Shown here: positions 1 to 11,297 of the stretch, piece after piece
Numbering within the stretch: the stretch's first letter is position 1
How the letters are laid out: every line of letters starts with the position of its first letter
From: Sequoia sempervirens
Taxonomy: Eukaryota; Streptophyta; Pinopsida; Cupressales; Cupressaceae
Direction: 5' to 3'
Assembly: GCA_007258455.2 (NCBI GenBank)
Contig: VDFB02270651.1
Coordinates: 495,388,320 to 495,452,319, forward strand
Length of the DNA stretch: 64,000 nt
The notes under the pieces: generated by a model
Seen by the model: the letters and a program-made list of their open reading frames with translations, nothing else
Told to the model about the DNA's origin: nothing
The model's database searches: none
Position numbers and translations under genes: made by a program

Positions 1-149
1 GGTTGCAGGACTTTATCATCCTCATCATTCTCATCCTCCTCTCCTAAACATCCTACTAAGTTGAGGTAAGTTAGGGAAGCCTTCCGCATCTTGGCCCTCT
101 ATCACTTGGGGCCTTGCACATGAAGGTCCCCCTATCTTACAAGTTAAAA

Positions 150-615
150 CATGATTTCAATGCCCCACTTTGACCAAAAAGTGGGAAACACTATTGTTGG
201 GAAAAACTTCTACAAAAAAATGTTATTGAAACAACATAAGAACATCAAGCTTGCACTTATATTTTATGGTCCCTATAAGGTTCTCCACATGATCAACATT
301 GTAGCTTATAAGTTGGAACTTCATTATCTTCCAAAATTTATCCTATATTTCATGCCCCTTACTTGAATAAAGTAATAGATAAGAAGCTTCCAATCAACTC
401 AAAATTGTTCAAGTTAGATGAATAATGGAAGTCTATTTTATATCCTAAGGAAATGATGGAGGAATGGGTAAAGAAATTACAAAACCAAGCCAATTCTAAA
501 TTCATAATCAAGTGGAAGAATTTGTCAGTTGAAGATGCAATGTGGGAGGATGAACAATTCATATAGAAGCATCAAGAGTTTCTAAGAATTAAGGGTGACT
601 CTTTTTTGAAGGGGA
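150..615 (+). pseudogene. Ty3/gypsy integrase C-terminus and chromodomain (relic)
   Basis: Two overlapping frames read as the tail of a chromovirus polyprotein. At about 215-360 the translation contains GPYKVL and AYKLEL, the usual end of plant Ty3/gypsy integrases. After a frameshift near 355 the other frame continues to about 590 and includes FIIKWKNLSVEDAMWED, which is the chromodomain signature that targets integration to chromatin. A stop (TAG) lies in LDE*WK and another after EQFI. This is followed by a polypurine tract and LTR, so the fragment is the 3' end of an element whose body lies left of the window. Tekay/Del-type chromovirus is the best guess from the wording of the chromodomain; I am sure of the superfamily, less of the lineage. 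Confidence 0.85.
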
Positions 616-900
616 TGTGCATGTTATATTTGTGATATTGTATCTTCCTAAGTGTCATAATGTAAGCACTTATAACATGCTTAATCTGAATATTTTTATT
701 TGTTAGCTCTAATTAGTTCCTTCGGCTAACTAAATTAGGATGAAAGAGTGTGTCCCTACCTAATTATGTCTATAAAAAAGGAAGAGAATGACTATTCCAA
801 ACATCATTTAATTTATAATTAAGTTCATATTCTCATATTGTGTTTTATGAAGGTCATCCCATTGAAATGGTCTAGTTATATCCTAACAATATAACTGTGG
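616..900 (+). mobile_element. Start of Ty3/gypsy 3' LTR
   Basis: A polypurine tract (gaagggga, 608-615) follows the chromodomain frame and is followed by TG at 616, the expected 5' end of the 3' LTR. A TATA-like word (tataaaaaag, 771-780) sits about 155 bases in and could be the LTR promoter. The right end of the LTR is not resolved; 900 is approximate. Confidence 0.55.
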
Positions 901-2990
901 TCAAGCACATCAATATTATTGTCCATAGGAGATATGGAAGCAACATAAGGAACATGGATAAGTGAAGTGACGATATCCAATAGGGAAGATAATAACTAAA
1001 TCAATAAATAGGGAAAAGGTATATACATGGTGAACCAAGACCTCCATAATAATGTAACTCCATTCAAATGAGAAAAGGACATGAGTGTATCAAGTATGGT
1101 GGAATCAAATATCACAAACTATCTAAACATATCAAAATATTTAATATAGGCATGGATAGAGGCCAAGGACGAAGGATGATGAGAGATCAAGTTAAAATAT
1201 ATAACAATGAGGCACAAACAATGATGGGTGGGTATGGATGAAAGAAGAGCATTGGAATAAAGGCCCAAACCCTAATAAAGATAAATCATTGTTAATTAAA
1301 CAAGAGTGGATCCAAATACTATCTAGATTTGATACAAGATAAATGTAAAAAGAGAATTAGATGTAAAAATTATGAGGAAGGAATAAACGATAAGGAAATC
1401 TCCCTAGGGGGTGTAGGAAAGTCAAGTCCACATAAAATGTAAAGTAATAAAATAAATCTCTTTTATAATAATTTACCTAGGAAAAAAACAATGATAAAAG
1501 CCTAAGATTCCAGAGCTAGGACTTATCATGGAAAATTGTAAATAATTATATTCCCAAACTAAATACATAAATTAAATGCATGGATATTTACTTCTTATTT
1601 TTTTATTTAGTATTTGTTGTCCAAGTGAAAGATTTGTTGATGCCTTAAAAATTTGTGTTATGTTGTTGAATTGTAGATTTAACTATGCACTAGTTTGAGA
1701 TCACTTCCATGCGTGTAGAACTAATTTTGACATGCTTAAGTGAACCTATGACTTGTAAACTTGATTTGGTTGTTTTATGCAAATAGGGACATGTTCATCT
1801 TGATTTCTAACATTTGGATTTATGTAAATACAAGCGATGTTTAAAATTTTTTTTGACATATCTATTAGATTGGGAGGTCAAGTTCTTAGTCAAACCTCGA
1901 GTAGACTAGATTTATGGATCAAAGTGAAAGGTTTGAATACAACAATCAAGCATATTATAAACCCATGATGATGTCATAAGCAAATAAATTCATAATATAT
2001 GTTCCTTTAAACTCTTAGATGCATATTTTTTCTCACACTCCCAGATGCCAAATAATTTCCAAATGAAAGAATGCATGCCCTTAATACAACAACGAATCAC
2101 ACAAATTAACACTAACATATGTTAGGTTTCCTCATAACAATTAGTAAAATTGTTAACAAGGAAATAATTTAAATTTAAAATTTAAAAAATTCAAGATTTA
2201 AAATTGTTAACAAGGAAATAATTTGAATTTTAAAATTTTAAAGTCTAAGTCTACGACTACAAAATGACCCATATATCAAATTCACAGCTACAAATATAAT
2301 GTCATAATAAATAATACTCTACAAATCATATCAATCTATAAAAATCAATAATAATATAGATCAAATAAATAAAATATCAAATTCATATAAAAATATATTC
2401 TTACATTTATAATACTTTAATAAAAATAAATGAAAAACATGAAAAAAATATATGAGATGTTGAACTATACCCTAACCTTAACAACCTCATTATTTGAGAT
2501 ATAGACGTATTTAAACAACTAACAACCTCAACTCGCTCTCAAAAGATACCATAACGATCTCACCACTTAGTTCAATAAATATTGAAAACGAAATATTTCC
2601 CCATTAAAAAATTATAAAAATCATTTGATTTATTCTATTCTTCGTGGAAATTTGGTATGCTGTTCGCTGATGGTGAAGTTTAATTAAAAAAAAACAATGT
2701 GTTAAACAAGGTTACAAAATTAGAACAAGATAGGCCTCTTACCATTGCTTAACAATCTTAATATATCTTTATATAAAAAGGGATTGGAGAAATTCTAGTA
2801 TATTTCAATTCTTAAAATAAGTTGTACATTTCCAATGAAATTGAAAAAAAATCATTTTTGTCTTAACATGCACTTTATTTAATGATCTATAAGACACATT
2901 TTTGTTAATATATGTAGTAATAATTTGGTTCACAATAATTTGTGTTAAGCATCTTTTAGGAGAAGTCATCTATGGAGTTTAGGAGAAGTG
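901..2990. other. AT-rich DNA without recognisable genes
   Basis: No reading frame or family motif is visible on either strand. The only structure seen is a short tandem duplication near 2146-2250. Confidence 0.6.
2146..2250. repeat. 54-bp imperfect tandem duplication
   Basis: The word aaaattgttaacaagg begins at 2146 and again at 2200, each followed by aaataattt and an AAATTT-rich run. Two units of about 54 bp. Confidence 0.7.
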
Positions 2991-2999
2991 GGTCAACAA

Positions 3000-3577
3000 C
3001 CTTTGACGAAGTGTATGTGACCCTGATCTTTTAAGTGCGGTGATAATCTATAGGAAGAACTTATGTTGCATGTAATGTGTGGCATGTTGATGTCATGATA
3101 TGGCCATGCCATGGTTGTATGATTGTTGATATTATATGCAGATGTTAGACAATTACATGGTTGCAATTCCTTGTTGGATGGTTTTGTGGCTATATCATTA
3201 TACTTATACCAATTTGCTAAAGTTGGATGTTGTTTGATGTGGTTGGATTAAATATATCCTAAAAGTATGAAGTCCTAGTTAGAGGTTGTATGTTGTTACT
3301 CTACAAATTAAGGTTGTGTGTGAAAGCGACCTACTGTACTAGATGTAATTTTCTTAAATAATGCAATTATGAATGTCCTTTGCTAGTGGATTTTATACAT
3401 AAGAGTTTCCCACATAAATTTGTGCTTCATGTGTATATGTGACTTGTGTACTATTTCATGTGCTTCCTTTAATGTTGCTAAATTGAATTGTATAACATAA
3501 TCATTTTACCCCTTAATCTTAAGGTGTTCCAACATCCTAATAAATTAATTGTCCATATTATAAATTTATTCCAAACA
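3000..3577 (+). mobile_element. Ty1/copia 5' LTR (3' part)
   Basis: The stretch ends in ...AACA at 3577, two bases before a Met-tRNA primer binding site. About 150 bases upstream it has gagtttcccacataaatt, which resembles the U5 motif of many plant copia LTRs (GGTTTTCCACGTAAAT). The left end is not defined; 3000 is a guess. Confidence 0.6.
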
Positions 3578-3579
3578 TT

Positions 3580-3591
3580 TGGTATCATAAC
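3580..3591 (+). promoter_or_regulatory. Primer binding site, initiator Met-tRNA type
   Basis: TGGTATCATAAC differs by two bases from the standard plant copia primer site TGGTATCAGAGC and lies directly after the LTR end. It is where reverse transcription would have started. Confidence 0.7.
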
Positions 3592-3785
3592 ATGTTCTAT
3601 GGCCAAATACCACATTGTTTGGAGTTATATCCTTACATGTGCTGTGGTGTAACCCTCAACTATTTGTGAAACCCTAGGTGTAAGGTAGTTTAATATATTT
3701 ATAACTAGTTGTCATAGGAGCCTTTGAAGAATCTATAAAAACATAGAGCAAGTGATTTGTTAGATTCATAATGAGCATGTCAAGG

Positions 3786-3890
3786 TCTAATATTAAGAAG
3801 TTCAATGGTTAGAAATTTGAGTTACGAAAGTTATGACCTCTTAGTAGAAAGGGATTAATGTATGGTGATATTATTCTTGCTTGTAAACAC
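3786..3890 (+). pseudogene. Ty1/copia gag start (relic)
   Basis: The frame from 3786 reads SNIKKFNG*KFELRKL*PL, matching the start of copia gag polyproteins (IEKFNGxNFxLWKLKMxDLL). Two stops interrupt it, and after about 35 codons the similarity ends, so the element is truncated. Together with the primer site and LTR this defines the 5' end of a plus-strand copia element whose interior was lost or replaced. Confidence 0.7.
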
Positions 3891-3899
3891 ACCTCATTT

Positions 3900-5205
3900 T
3901 CCTTAAAGAAAATAGGGACCCCCTCTTTTTAATATCTTAATTCTTTTGGGATCTTGATTGACTTAACTTTTAATTATTAATTTTAAGTCATGGTTCAATG
4001 AAGATGATCACTTGGTTAGTTGAGGCATGGTTTGATGACTATTTAGTGAGAATTCAGTTTGAGGAACTCATTGCATTATTTGACTTGATTGCTTGATTTG
4101 TCTTTGTACTATGGGTAGTACAACTTTTAGCTTATGATCCTAATTGATCTTTTATTGCCCTAGATGATATTGCCCTCATTGATTTGATAGTCTTGGTGCC
4201 ATTTTGGTTACGGTCCTATCATCCTTAAGCTCTTTACATGTTTTTTAATCCTCAACCTTGTAGTTTGGATTGGACTAGATACACCCTTGGATGATCTAAT
4301 CTTTATGTGTGGTCTTAGAGATTAGTTTTAACATTATATTCTTGTTAAAAGATTTTGGTCATGCCTTACTTGAAAAGGTACTTGGTCCTATAAGTTTACA
4401 CATAGCTAAAACCTTAGGGAAGGTGAAGTTCATGGTCTTAAGCCTTTGCATGGTTGGGAATACCTTTATAATGGTGGAATTATGTGCTTAGATCCATTGG
4501 AAATTATTTACAAAGCCTTATAAAATATTTTAGACGCGAGAATTTGTATTAGGCTTGGTGGGAAAGTCAAAAATGCATGCCACAAATCATGGTTGGCAAA
4601 CACACACCTAAACCATGAAGGGAGGAATCTTTAAATTAGTTGTTAGGACCTCCTCTATTGGATCTCCACCAATTGATGCCCATCATTGGGTGATTATTTA
4701 GTAACACAAGATTGTTTTCCTTTTTTCCATTATTATTGAATGTAACTTTGGCAGGCACTATGCTTTGTAGTTGATGTTTTAAGAGACTATAGGAATATAA
4801 CCTTCCTATGTGTCACTATAGGACCCAACCATATGTACTCCATGAAATAAATTATGTATCATATATATCTATGTTTGTATTTAGGACCCCACCATATATA
4901 CATGTTCAACACTTGGATTGAAATGATGTAGCACATGTATGGGATATTTATTATTGACATGGGTTTTCAAAACTACAACCTATGATGTGATTACAACCCT
5001 ATTTCCTTAGACTGATAACATGCCTTGGTTAACAACACATGGAAATCCATGGTGATGAGTCTAGTTATTAGTTGGTTTTTTGATGTTTTTATGCATACTC
5101 ATAGATATTTCCAGACACTTATATCATACATATTCCTAAACTTTACTCTTTTATGCTCATTATGCAAACCTGGACCTAATTTGAAGTAAATGGAAATATG
5201 GTTAT
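3900..5205. other. No recognisable gene
   Basis: Short frames only (for example 4309-4491), none with a family motif. Possibly decayed transposon interior, but nothing supports a specific call. Confidence 0.5.
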
Positions 5206-5209
5206 AATG

Positions 5210-6070
5210 GGTAAGTGCACAAATATGGTTCCCAAAAAGGGGGCTTAAGTGGCCACCTTTTTTTTGAAATCAGGAAATATTGACCTTGGACGTGAAATTG
5301 AGGATAGTTACACTCAAAATTTTGAGATGGAACAAAAATAAGGATTGAAGTGCTTTGAGTCTACTTTCTAAAAAACTAATTTATTTTGAAAATGGTTGAG
5401 ATTAAGGGGTTCAAAAGAGGGACGTGCACAAATTGGTGACATTTTTTCTTTGAAAAACATAACATAGCAACTCTTGTATGTCCCTAGCACGGTGAAATTT
5501 TTAAAATCGCTATGGTGAGATGTTGGCTAACGGTATATAGTTGGTGGATGATTTTTCTGATAATTTTTTAATGAATATTTGATTTTTTACTAATTTTCTA
5601 AGTGGACACTTCCTAAAAAATAGAATTTTGGCCGTGCTACCCCTACAAAATTTGAAAACTAATTGATTTTTTTCTTAAATTTGTAGAAAGGAGTCTAGTT
5701 TCTAAAAATGTAATTTATTTAAAATTTTGATGAACAGTTAATTTATAACGAAAAAAACACCAAACACTTCTTTTTGACAAAAAAGAGACACACAAACAAA
5801 ATAAATTATGGATGAAAGGCTTAACATTGTCAGAAAGTGAAAAAAATTACTTCGTTAGATGGCTAAGAGAGAACCTAACATTACTGAGATGTTTGATTTG
5901 TTCGGCATTGAACCACGCGCAATCCCGATGGTGAGCATGAACCCAATTATGTGTAATATTGTAGAATTGCAAAAACATGTCTCTAGTCATTGGGAATTCC
6001 CTCCAAGCCTTTGGGTTGGTAGTCCAAGGAAAATACCAATCCTAAGGCTTGGGGATTCCCAAAGCAAGAT
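5210..6070 (+). repeat. Dispersed repeat, copy A body
   Basis: This segment is colinear with 41205-42040. Shared landmarks in the same order include a poly-T run followed by aaatcagg, a block gatagttacactcaaaattt, a block ending gagtctacttt ctaa, a cluster with cctaaaaa, and gctaagagagaacctaacat near 5864 (gctaagagagaggttaacat in the other copy). Inside the body the gagtct/tttctaaaaa block occurs twice (about 5355 and 5690), so the body itself is built from two related modules. The frame at 5859-6074 is not conserved in the other copy and is not called as a gene. The family is unknown to me. Confidence 0.75.
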
Positions 6071-6191
6071 ATAACACAAGCACATTATAACACAAGTGTG
6101 TTATAATGCACTCACGTTATATCTTAGTTTTGACATGGCTTTTGTGTTTTGTGAATGCATTGACAAAATGCGAGCACGTTATAACATGCTC
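5991..6191. repeat. Palindrome cluster of copy A
   Basis: Three inverted repeats lie between the body and the pyrimidine tract. 5991-6021 pairs with 6034-6061 (word CCAAGCC/GGCTTGG, a few mismatches). 6083-6093 (cattataacac) pairs perfectly with 6098-6108. 6172-6191 (gagcacgttat ataacatgctc) is a near-perfect palindrome. The second and third share the word GTTATAA. Confidence 0.8.
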
Positions 6192-6489
6192 ATGTTTTGA
6201 TCTATATCGAATTTATTTTTCTTCTCTTTTTTTTCTTTCTTCTTGTTATCTTTGAGGAAAACTATATACATGAAATAAACATTTAAGTATAAGTTGACAT
6301 TTACATATGGACATTTACTTTCTTATACTTTAAGTTATATTTCATGTATATAGTTTCAGGATGTTTGAGAGTGGTTTCAAATCTCTAGGAGTTATAATGC
6401 AAATTCTAGTTTTTGGAAGATCTCACAAATTTTAGACTTAGTAAAATTTCAGTAATTAGGACGTCAAGTTTCAGTAATTAGCAAGTTGT

Positions 6490-7715
6490 ATTATTTCTCT
6501 CTCTATCTCACTCATTTTTATCCCTTACACTCTAGACCTCTCTCTCACTATCTCCATCCCTTTATCTGACTCTCTCTCCCTTGATCTCAAGAACTGTCTC
6601 TCTCTCTCCCTTGCCCTCTCTCTCTCTCTCTCCATCACTCCCTACCACTCTCTCTATTTCTCTCTACGTCGCCTCTCTCTCCCTCCATACTTCTCTCTCC
6701 CTCTCTTCTTCCCTATCTACTCTCTATCTCCCAATCCCTCTCTCTAACTACCTCTACATCCATCAAACCTTACCATTCTCTCTCTACACCTCTCTATCTC
6801 ACCTTTCTCTCCCTCCCTACCTCTACCTCCCTCCCTCATTCCCTCTCTACTCTCTATCTCTCCTCTCTCTCTACCTCTCCTTCCCTCTCTACTTATCTTT
6901 ATCTCCTCTCTCCCTCTCTCTACCCACCTCTCCTTTCCTCACTCTCTATTTCTCTCTATCTCACCTTGCTCTCCCTGACTACATCTCCCTCCCTCTCTTT
7001 CTCCCTCTCTACTTATCTATATCTCCCCTCTCCCTCTCTACCTAGCTCTCCATCCATCACAACCTACCACTCTCTCTCTATTATTCTCTATGTCACCTCC
7101 CACTCTCTCCATCCATACCTCTCCCTCTCCTTCTCTCTCTACTCTCTATGTCCCTAATCCCTCTATACCTACCTCTCCATCCATCACTCCCTAAGACTCT
7201 CTCTACCCTCTCTATCTCGCTTCTCCCCTCCCTCCCTCATTCCCTCTCTACTTCTCTCTACCTCTCCTTCCCTCTCTAATTACCTTTATCTCCCCTAGCC
7301 CTCTCTCTCTCTCTCTCTCACTAGATGTCTCCCTCCCCACCTTTTCTCCTATATAATATCTATCTCTCCTCTCCCTCCCTCTACCTCTCTCTCTCTCTTG
7401 CTCTATCTCACTCATCCCTCACCCTCTTTCTCTCACTCTCCATCTCACCATTCTCTCTTTCCCTCTCTATAACTCTACTTCTCTATATGTCACCACTCTC
7501 TCTCTATGTATTTTTATCTCACCTATCCCTCTTTACCTCTCCCTTCCTCCCCTCTCTTTCCCACCCTCCCTCCTTCTCTCTACCTCTATTTCTCTCTACT
7601 TATCTCTATCTCACCTATCCCTCTCTACCCGCATATCCCTCTATCACTCCCTACCACACTCTCTTTACTACTCTCTATCTCACCTCTCTCTCACCTCCCT
7701 CTCTCTCCCTCCATA
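6490..7715 (+). repeat. Pyrimidine (CT-rich) tract of copy A
   Basis: About 1.2 kb of CTCTCTCCCTCCATCTC-like sequence, almost free of G on the plus strand. The long Ser/Leu/Pro frames here are translations of the repeat and are not genes. The tract runs into an assembly gap, so its true length is unknown. Confidence 0.95.
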
Positions 7716-7815
7716 NNNNNNNNNNNNNNNNNNNNNNNNNNNNNNNNNNNNNNNNNNNNNNNNNNNNNNNNNNNNNNNNNNNNNNNNNNNNNNNNNNNNN
7801 NNNNNNNNNNNNNNN
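7716..7815. other. Assembly gap (100 N)
   Basis: Exactly 100 N, a conventional placeholder length, placed inside or at the edge of the pyrimidine tract. Sequence on either side may not be truly adjacent. Confidence 0.98.
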
Positions 7816-8205
7816 ACACCACCAAGGAAAGGACACATCGCAAGAAGAAATAAAATCGCACGATGAAACATGAGTGTTGATGAATTCCCCCACTTTAAAG
7901 TGGTTGCTAAAACCATTGTTGTGAGCAATTACTTTAAAGTAGAAGAAGACAAGAGAGATTATTTGGAAAGCCCTATGCCAAGTCATATGTTTCCAAGTTG
8001 AACTACATCATGAATAAGTATGTCACATGCGATTCAACTTAAGGCATGTCATCCACATCCTAAGATCTCTCTTATATACACATGAAAGGTGATCAACTAG
8101 CTAAAAGAGACAACGACAGGTGACATACAAAGAAAAGGCTATCTAACCCCTTGCCCCCACTTAGTACAGGACAAGAGTGAGCTGGGAAACATGCTAGACT
8201 GAGAA
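7816..8205. other. Unassigned flank of the gap
   Basis: No convincing frame. It could belong to the Tat-like relic that follows, but nothing proves it. Confidence 0.4.
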
Positions 8206-8454
8206 TTAGTATCCACTAGAGGAATTAGGTTCCCCCACATAAGGGATAGCACCAAAATCCTTAAGATGAATTTTACTACTTAAAGCCTTACATTCATTAG
8301 TGGAATGACCATGAACTCTATGATATGCACAAAATGAATTCTTGTAAAATTTATTTCGTGTTCTTGGAGGGAGGAATATCAAACGATCTTGGAGGAGTCT
8401 CAACAAGATACCTTCTTGATAAATAGTAGAAAATGTCCCTTTATTATGTGACAA
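8206..8454 (-). pseudogene. Gag-type zinc knuckle segment
   Basis: The translation contains FCAYHRVHGHSTNECKAL, a variant retroviral zinc knuckle (C-x-Y-H-x4-G-H-x-T-x2-C) common in the gag region of Tat-type elements. It lies downstream of the G-patch, whereas in relatives this motif precedes the protease. That points to a rearrangement, a second element copy, or lineage-specific order. Open for 82 codons. Confidence 0.65.
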
Positions 8455-8467
8455 AGATATCTCTTTC

Positions 8468-8836
8468 TTATTTAAAGGAAGGTGTAAAATCTAATGAACT
8501 CGAATAATTGGTGTTTAGTGTGATGACATTGACATTAAGCAAAGTTTTATTTGTTTCTTTCATGTCTTTTAAAGGATAATAATTAGGAACATTGATGTCT
8601 ATCAGTTTAGGATGTACTACTATTAAATTCGGCTTAGAAGAATCTTTTGTAATAGTGTTGATATTGAGTGATGGTTTGTTTCTTTCTTTCAAGGGACAAT
8701 AATCAAGACCATCAGTTGTTTCTTGTGTGTTATGGTCTATAGGGACACAAATACCTTGTTCTCTAGCACCACATCCTTTTTCACTATAACCAAGTTGTTT
8801 CATCATTTCATAACCTTTTCCATAAATATTTTTCAT
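8468..8836 (-). pseudogene. G-patch domain downstream of protease
   Basis: The first 30 residues read GKGYEMMKQLGYSEKGCG followed by AREQGICVPI, which fits the G-patch consensus (aromatic, glycines at fixed spacing, Q-G-I). In retroelements the G-patch is thought to bind nucleic acid and follows the protease, as it does here. The rest is a degenerate internal repeat: a Y-x-PLK block followed by (L)N-N-I/V-I-T occurs twice. Open for 122 codons; the upstream frame is broken by stops. Confidence 0.7.
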
Positions 8837-8849
8837 CTCTTTTGGATTC

Positions 8850-9530
8850 GATGGTTTCTCATGATTAAGTTCATCAAAGTTTTTAGTGTAATTTTCTTTG
8901 TTTAAAGTGGTTGAGGTGGATGCTTTTGAAGGGTCTTCCGAATTTTATGTTGACATTACTGATGTTTCCTTTACCTTTTTAGAGTTTGTGTTTATGATCT
9001 TGTATTCTCCCATGAATTTTGGTGTGAAATCTAAGGATCCCCAATCATCTTCTAATAGCTTCTTATCTTCTTCAATGTGTTTTTCTCTGTCTTTTTGTTG
9101 CACGGGTTCATCTTATGTAGTTGGTGTCAATGTTTTCAAAGGATTTTCTTTATTTTTCTCAATGTTCAAACAACTATTTGGATCAGGGTCAACTTTGAGT
9201 GTGTACACTTTGTTGTTGTAGATGTATTTCATTTTACGATGAAGAGTAGAAGGCACCCTATGCATTGCATGAATCCATGGTCTACCTAGAAGGAGATTAT
9301 ATGAAAGCTTGTGACCTGTATAACATGGATCGATGTTTCTAATGTGACCTTTCTAGCTATAATAGGCAATGTAATCACTCCAAGCGGTTGTTTTCCTACA
9401 TTGTCAAATCCCTTAATAGATAAAGAATCAAATTGAATTTTTGGTTTATCCATGTCAAGCCTATCCAAAAGGTTTACACTACACACATTAAGGGCAGAGC
9501 CATTATCAACAAAGGTTCGCTTTTATCCAT
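8850..9530 (-). pseudogene. Retropepsin-type protease (relic)
   Basis: Just past 9486 the minus strand reads VDNGSALNVCSVNLLDRL, the aspartic-protease active-site region, with D-N-G in place of the usual D-S/T-G. It continues with a segment ending GVITLPI and then, after a frameshift near 9286, LLGRPWIHAM, the conserved end of plant Ty3/gypsy proteases. The enzyme would cut the Gag-Pol polyprotein. Stops and the shift make this copy inactive. Confidence 0.8.
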
Positions 9531-9541
9531 GTTCTTTTATG

Positions 9542-9934
9542 TCAAGATATTATTATTAAAGTTTCATTTTGTTTTTGCACATCCAAAGGAGGGAGCTCAC
9601 TTTGGTGGAAAACAATGTCAACATTTATTCCTTGAATCAAGGTTGCTATGTCATTCGGTTGCACACTAGAAGGAACTTGTTGTAAAGCATTTTGAATCAT
9701 GTTATGATAATGAGGGGATGCTTGAATAAGGTCCCACACTGATATCTTAGCAGGAGTATTCTTTAGTTTTTCAACAAGATAATACTCCTTTCCACTTTCT
9801 GAAGGAAAACAAGGGGGACCTGGTAAGATAGGATTAGGAAATGGGAGGTGTGTTGGAGGTTTTTGTCTTGGTTGCAGATTGTTTATAGTGTTATATGTAT
9901 GAGCAACAGTGTTCGTCTTAGGTGGGTAAAGCAT
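9542..9934 (-). pseudogene. Pre-protease region of Tat-like polyprotein
   Basis: The translation includes EYYLVEKLKNTPAKISVWDL and, about 40 residues on, DIVFHQSELPP. These correspond to the conserved ISVWxLL and ISFxDDELP blocks that lie immediately before the protease in Tat/Ogre polyproteins. The frame leads into the protease segment, in the right order. Open for 130 codons. Confidence 0.75.
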
Positions 9935-9955
9935 AAGTTTAGGTTTGTTTTGAGT

Positions 9956-10992
9956 TTAAGGTTTGTGTGAAGGTGGGTAAAGGATTAGAGGATTCTTAGG
10001 ATGCCCCACGAGATATGTAATAGTTCCATTAATCGAGGGGGATCTAATGGACACTTGCTCATTCATAACATTAGCGATCTTGGTTTGATGTATTTCTAAT
10101 AAAGGGAAATCTAGAATCACCTTTTTATCATAACCTAAGGAAGCCACATTACTATTGTTGTCATTTTTTGCACCATGATATCCTCCCTAGGAGGAGAGTT
10201 GTTAGGAGAACTACAAACCAAATGTTCTTGACAATCAAGGATTGGTTCTTCCAAAATGACTTCATTGCAAGTAGGGGGATGATCAATGGTTGAATTGTCT
10301 GGCTCAATAATGGTTTCCCTAAGATTCTCATGACTTTTATCGATCAAAGTATCTTATTCACAACTAGGAGAGATACTAGAAGATGAACAAGTATGATTTT
10401 TATGATCATTTATGATTTCATTCATTTGTTCCTTAATGTCCCCCAAAATAGGATAAGTAGAGGAAGGATCATAAAGAGGGTTGTTATAGACTTTAAAGGT
10501 TTTATCATCTAACACAAACATATCCTCATCATTTACAATCTCATCCTCTTCCATTAAATCATTCTCATAAGCAAAGGGAGAGTGGAGGCTAGGTAAGGTG
10601 ATGTTTAGAAATGTGTCTATGATTTCATTCTCTTATGCTATAATATCTTCCCAAAGGGGACAAGGAGAAGGACAAACAAGATCTTCATGATTCCCAAATG
10701 ATTGTATCTTCTTTCGCCAAGATACCTTCATCACTAAAAGGAGAGGTATCAGGAGAAGAACAACAATGATCATCATGGTTATCTATGTTTGTATTCTCTT
10801 CATATTCTCTTCTATCACATCATCCTCACAAATAGGAGAGATAGGAGAGGGTGTAAGTTTAAGGAAAATGTTAACATTTTCACTCTCTTGCACTAAGAGA
10901 CTCTCATAACTAGGGAATGCATTGAATGAATGACTAATATGCTTATTGACTAACTTTTTCTTTGTAAACTTGGAAAAGACCGAAACTAACAT
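9956..10992 (-). pseudogene. Acidic repetitive coding region before the protease
   Basis: Several frames separated by single stops read as one acidic Ser/Pro-rich protein on the minus strand. A loose motif recurs about every 50-70 codons: His/Asp residues, Cys-Ser-Ser-Pro (or similar), two residues, Ser-Pro, then Glu/Asp. Examples are CSSPDTSPFSDE, CSSSSISPSCE and CSSPNNSPPRED. It stands where gag would be but I cannot match it to a capsid fold. It starts with a Met at 10992. Function unknown. Confidence 0.5.
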
Positions 10993-11297
10993 TTTTGAAC
11001 AATAGTTTATACAAAATTAAAATGCAATGTAAATGCCTAGAATGGAATGTGTAGATACAATTTTTAAATTTCAAACAAGGTAATTTACTAATTACAGTAT
11101 GCAATTATCTAGAAATGAAATGTTGTAAATGCAACTCTGGAATTAAGCAATGCATGAAATGGACCAATTTAAGCTAGTTTTAATGAAATGCATGTAACAG
11201 AAACTCAACCAACTGAAATAGATAACCAATGGCAGCAATCAGAAGTGCAAAAACAAGGTTTTTAATGCTGTAAAAGGTAGTTTCAGATGGGCACTAG

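Noticed and set aside
5859..6074. 71-codon frame starting MAKREPNITEMF
   Set aside because: The colinear copy B does not keep the frame, and its end runs into a palindrome.
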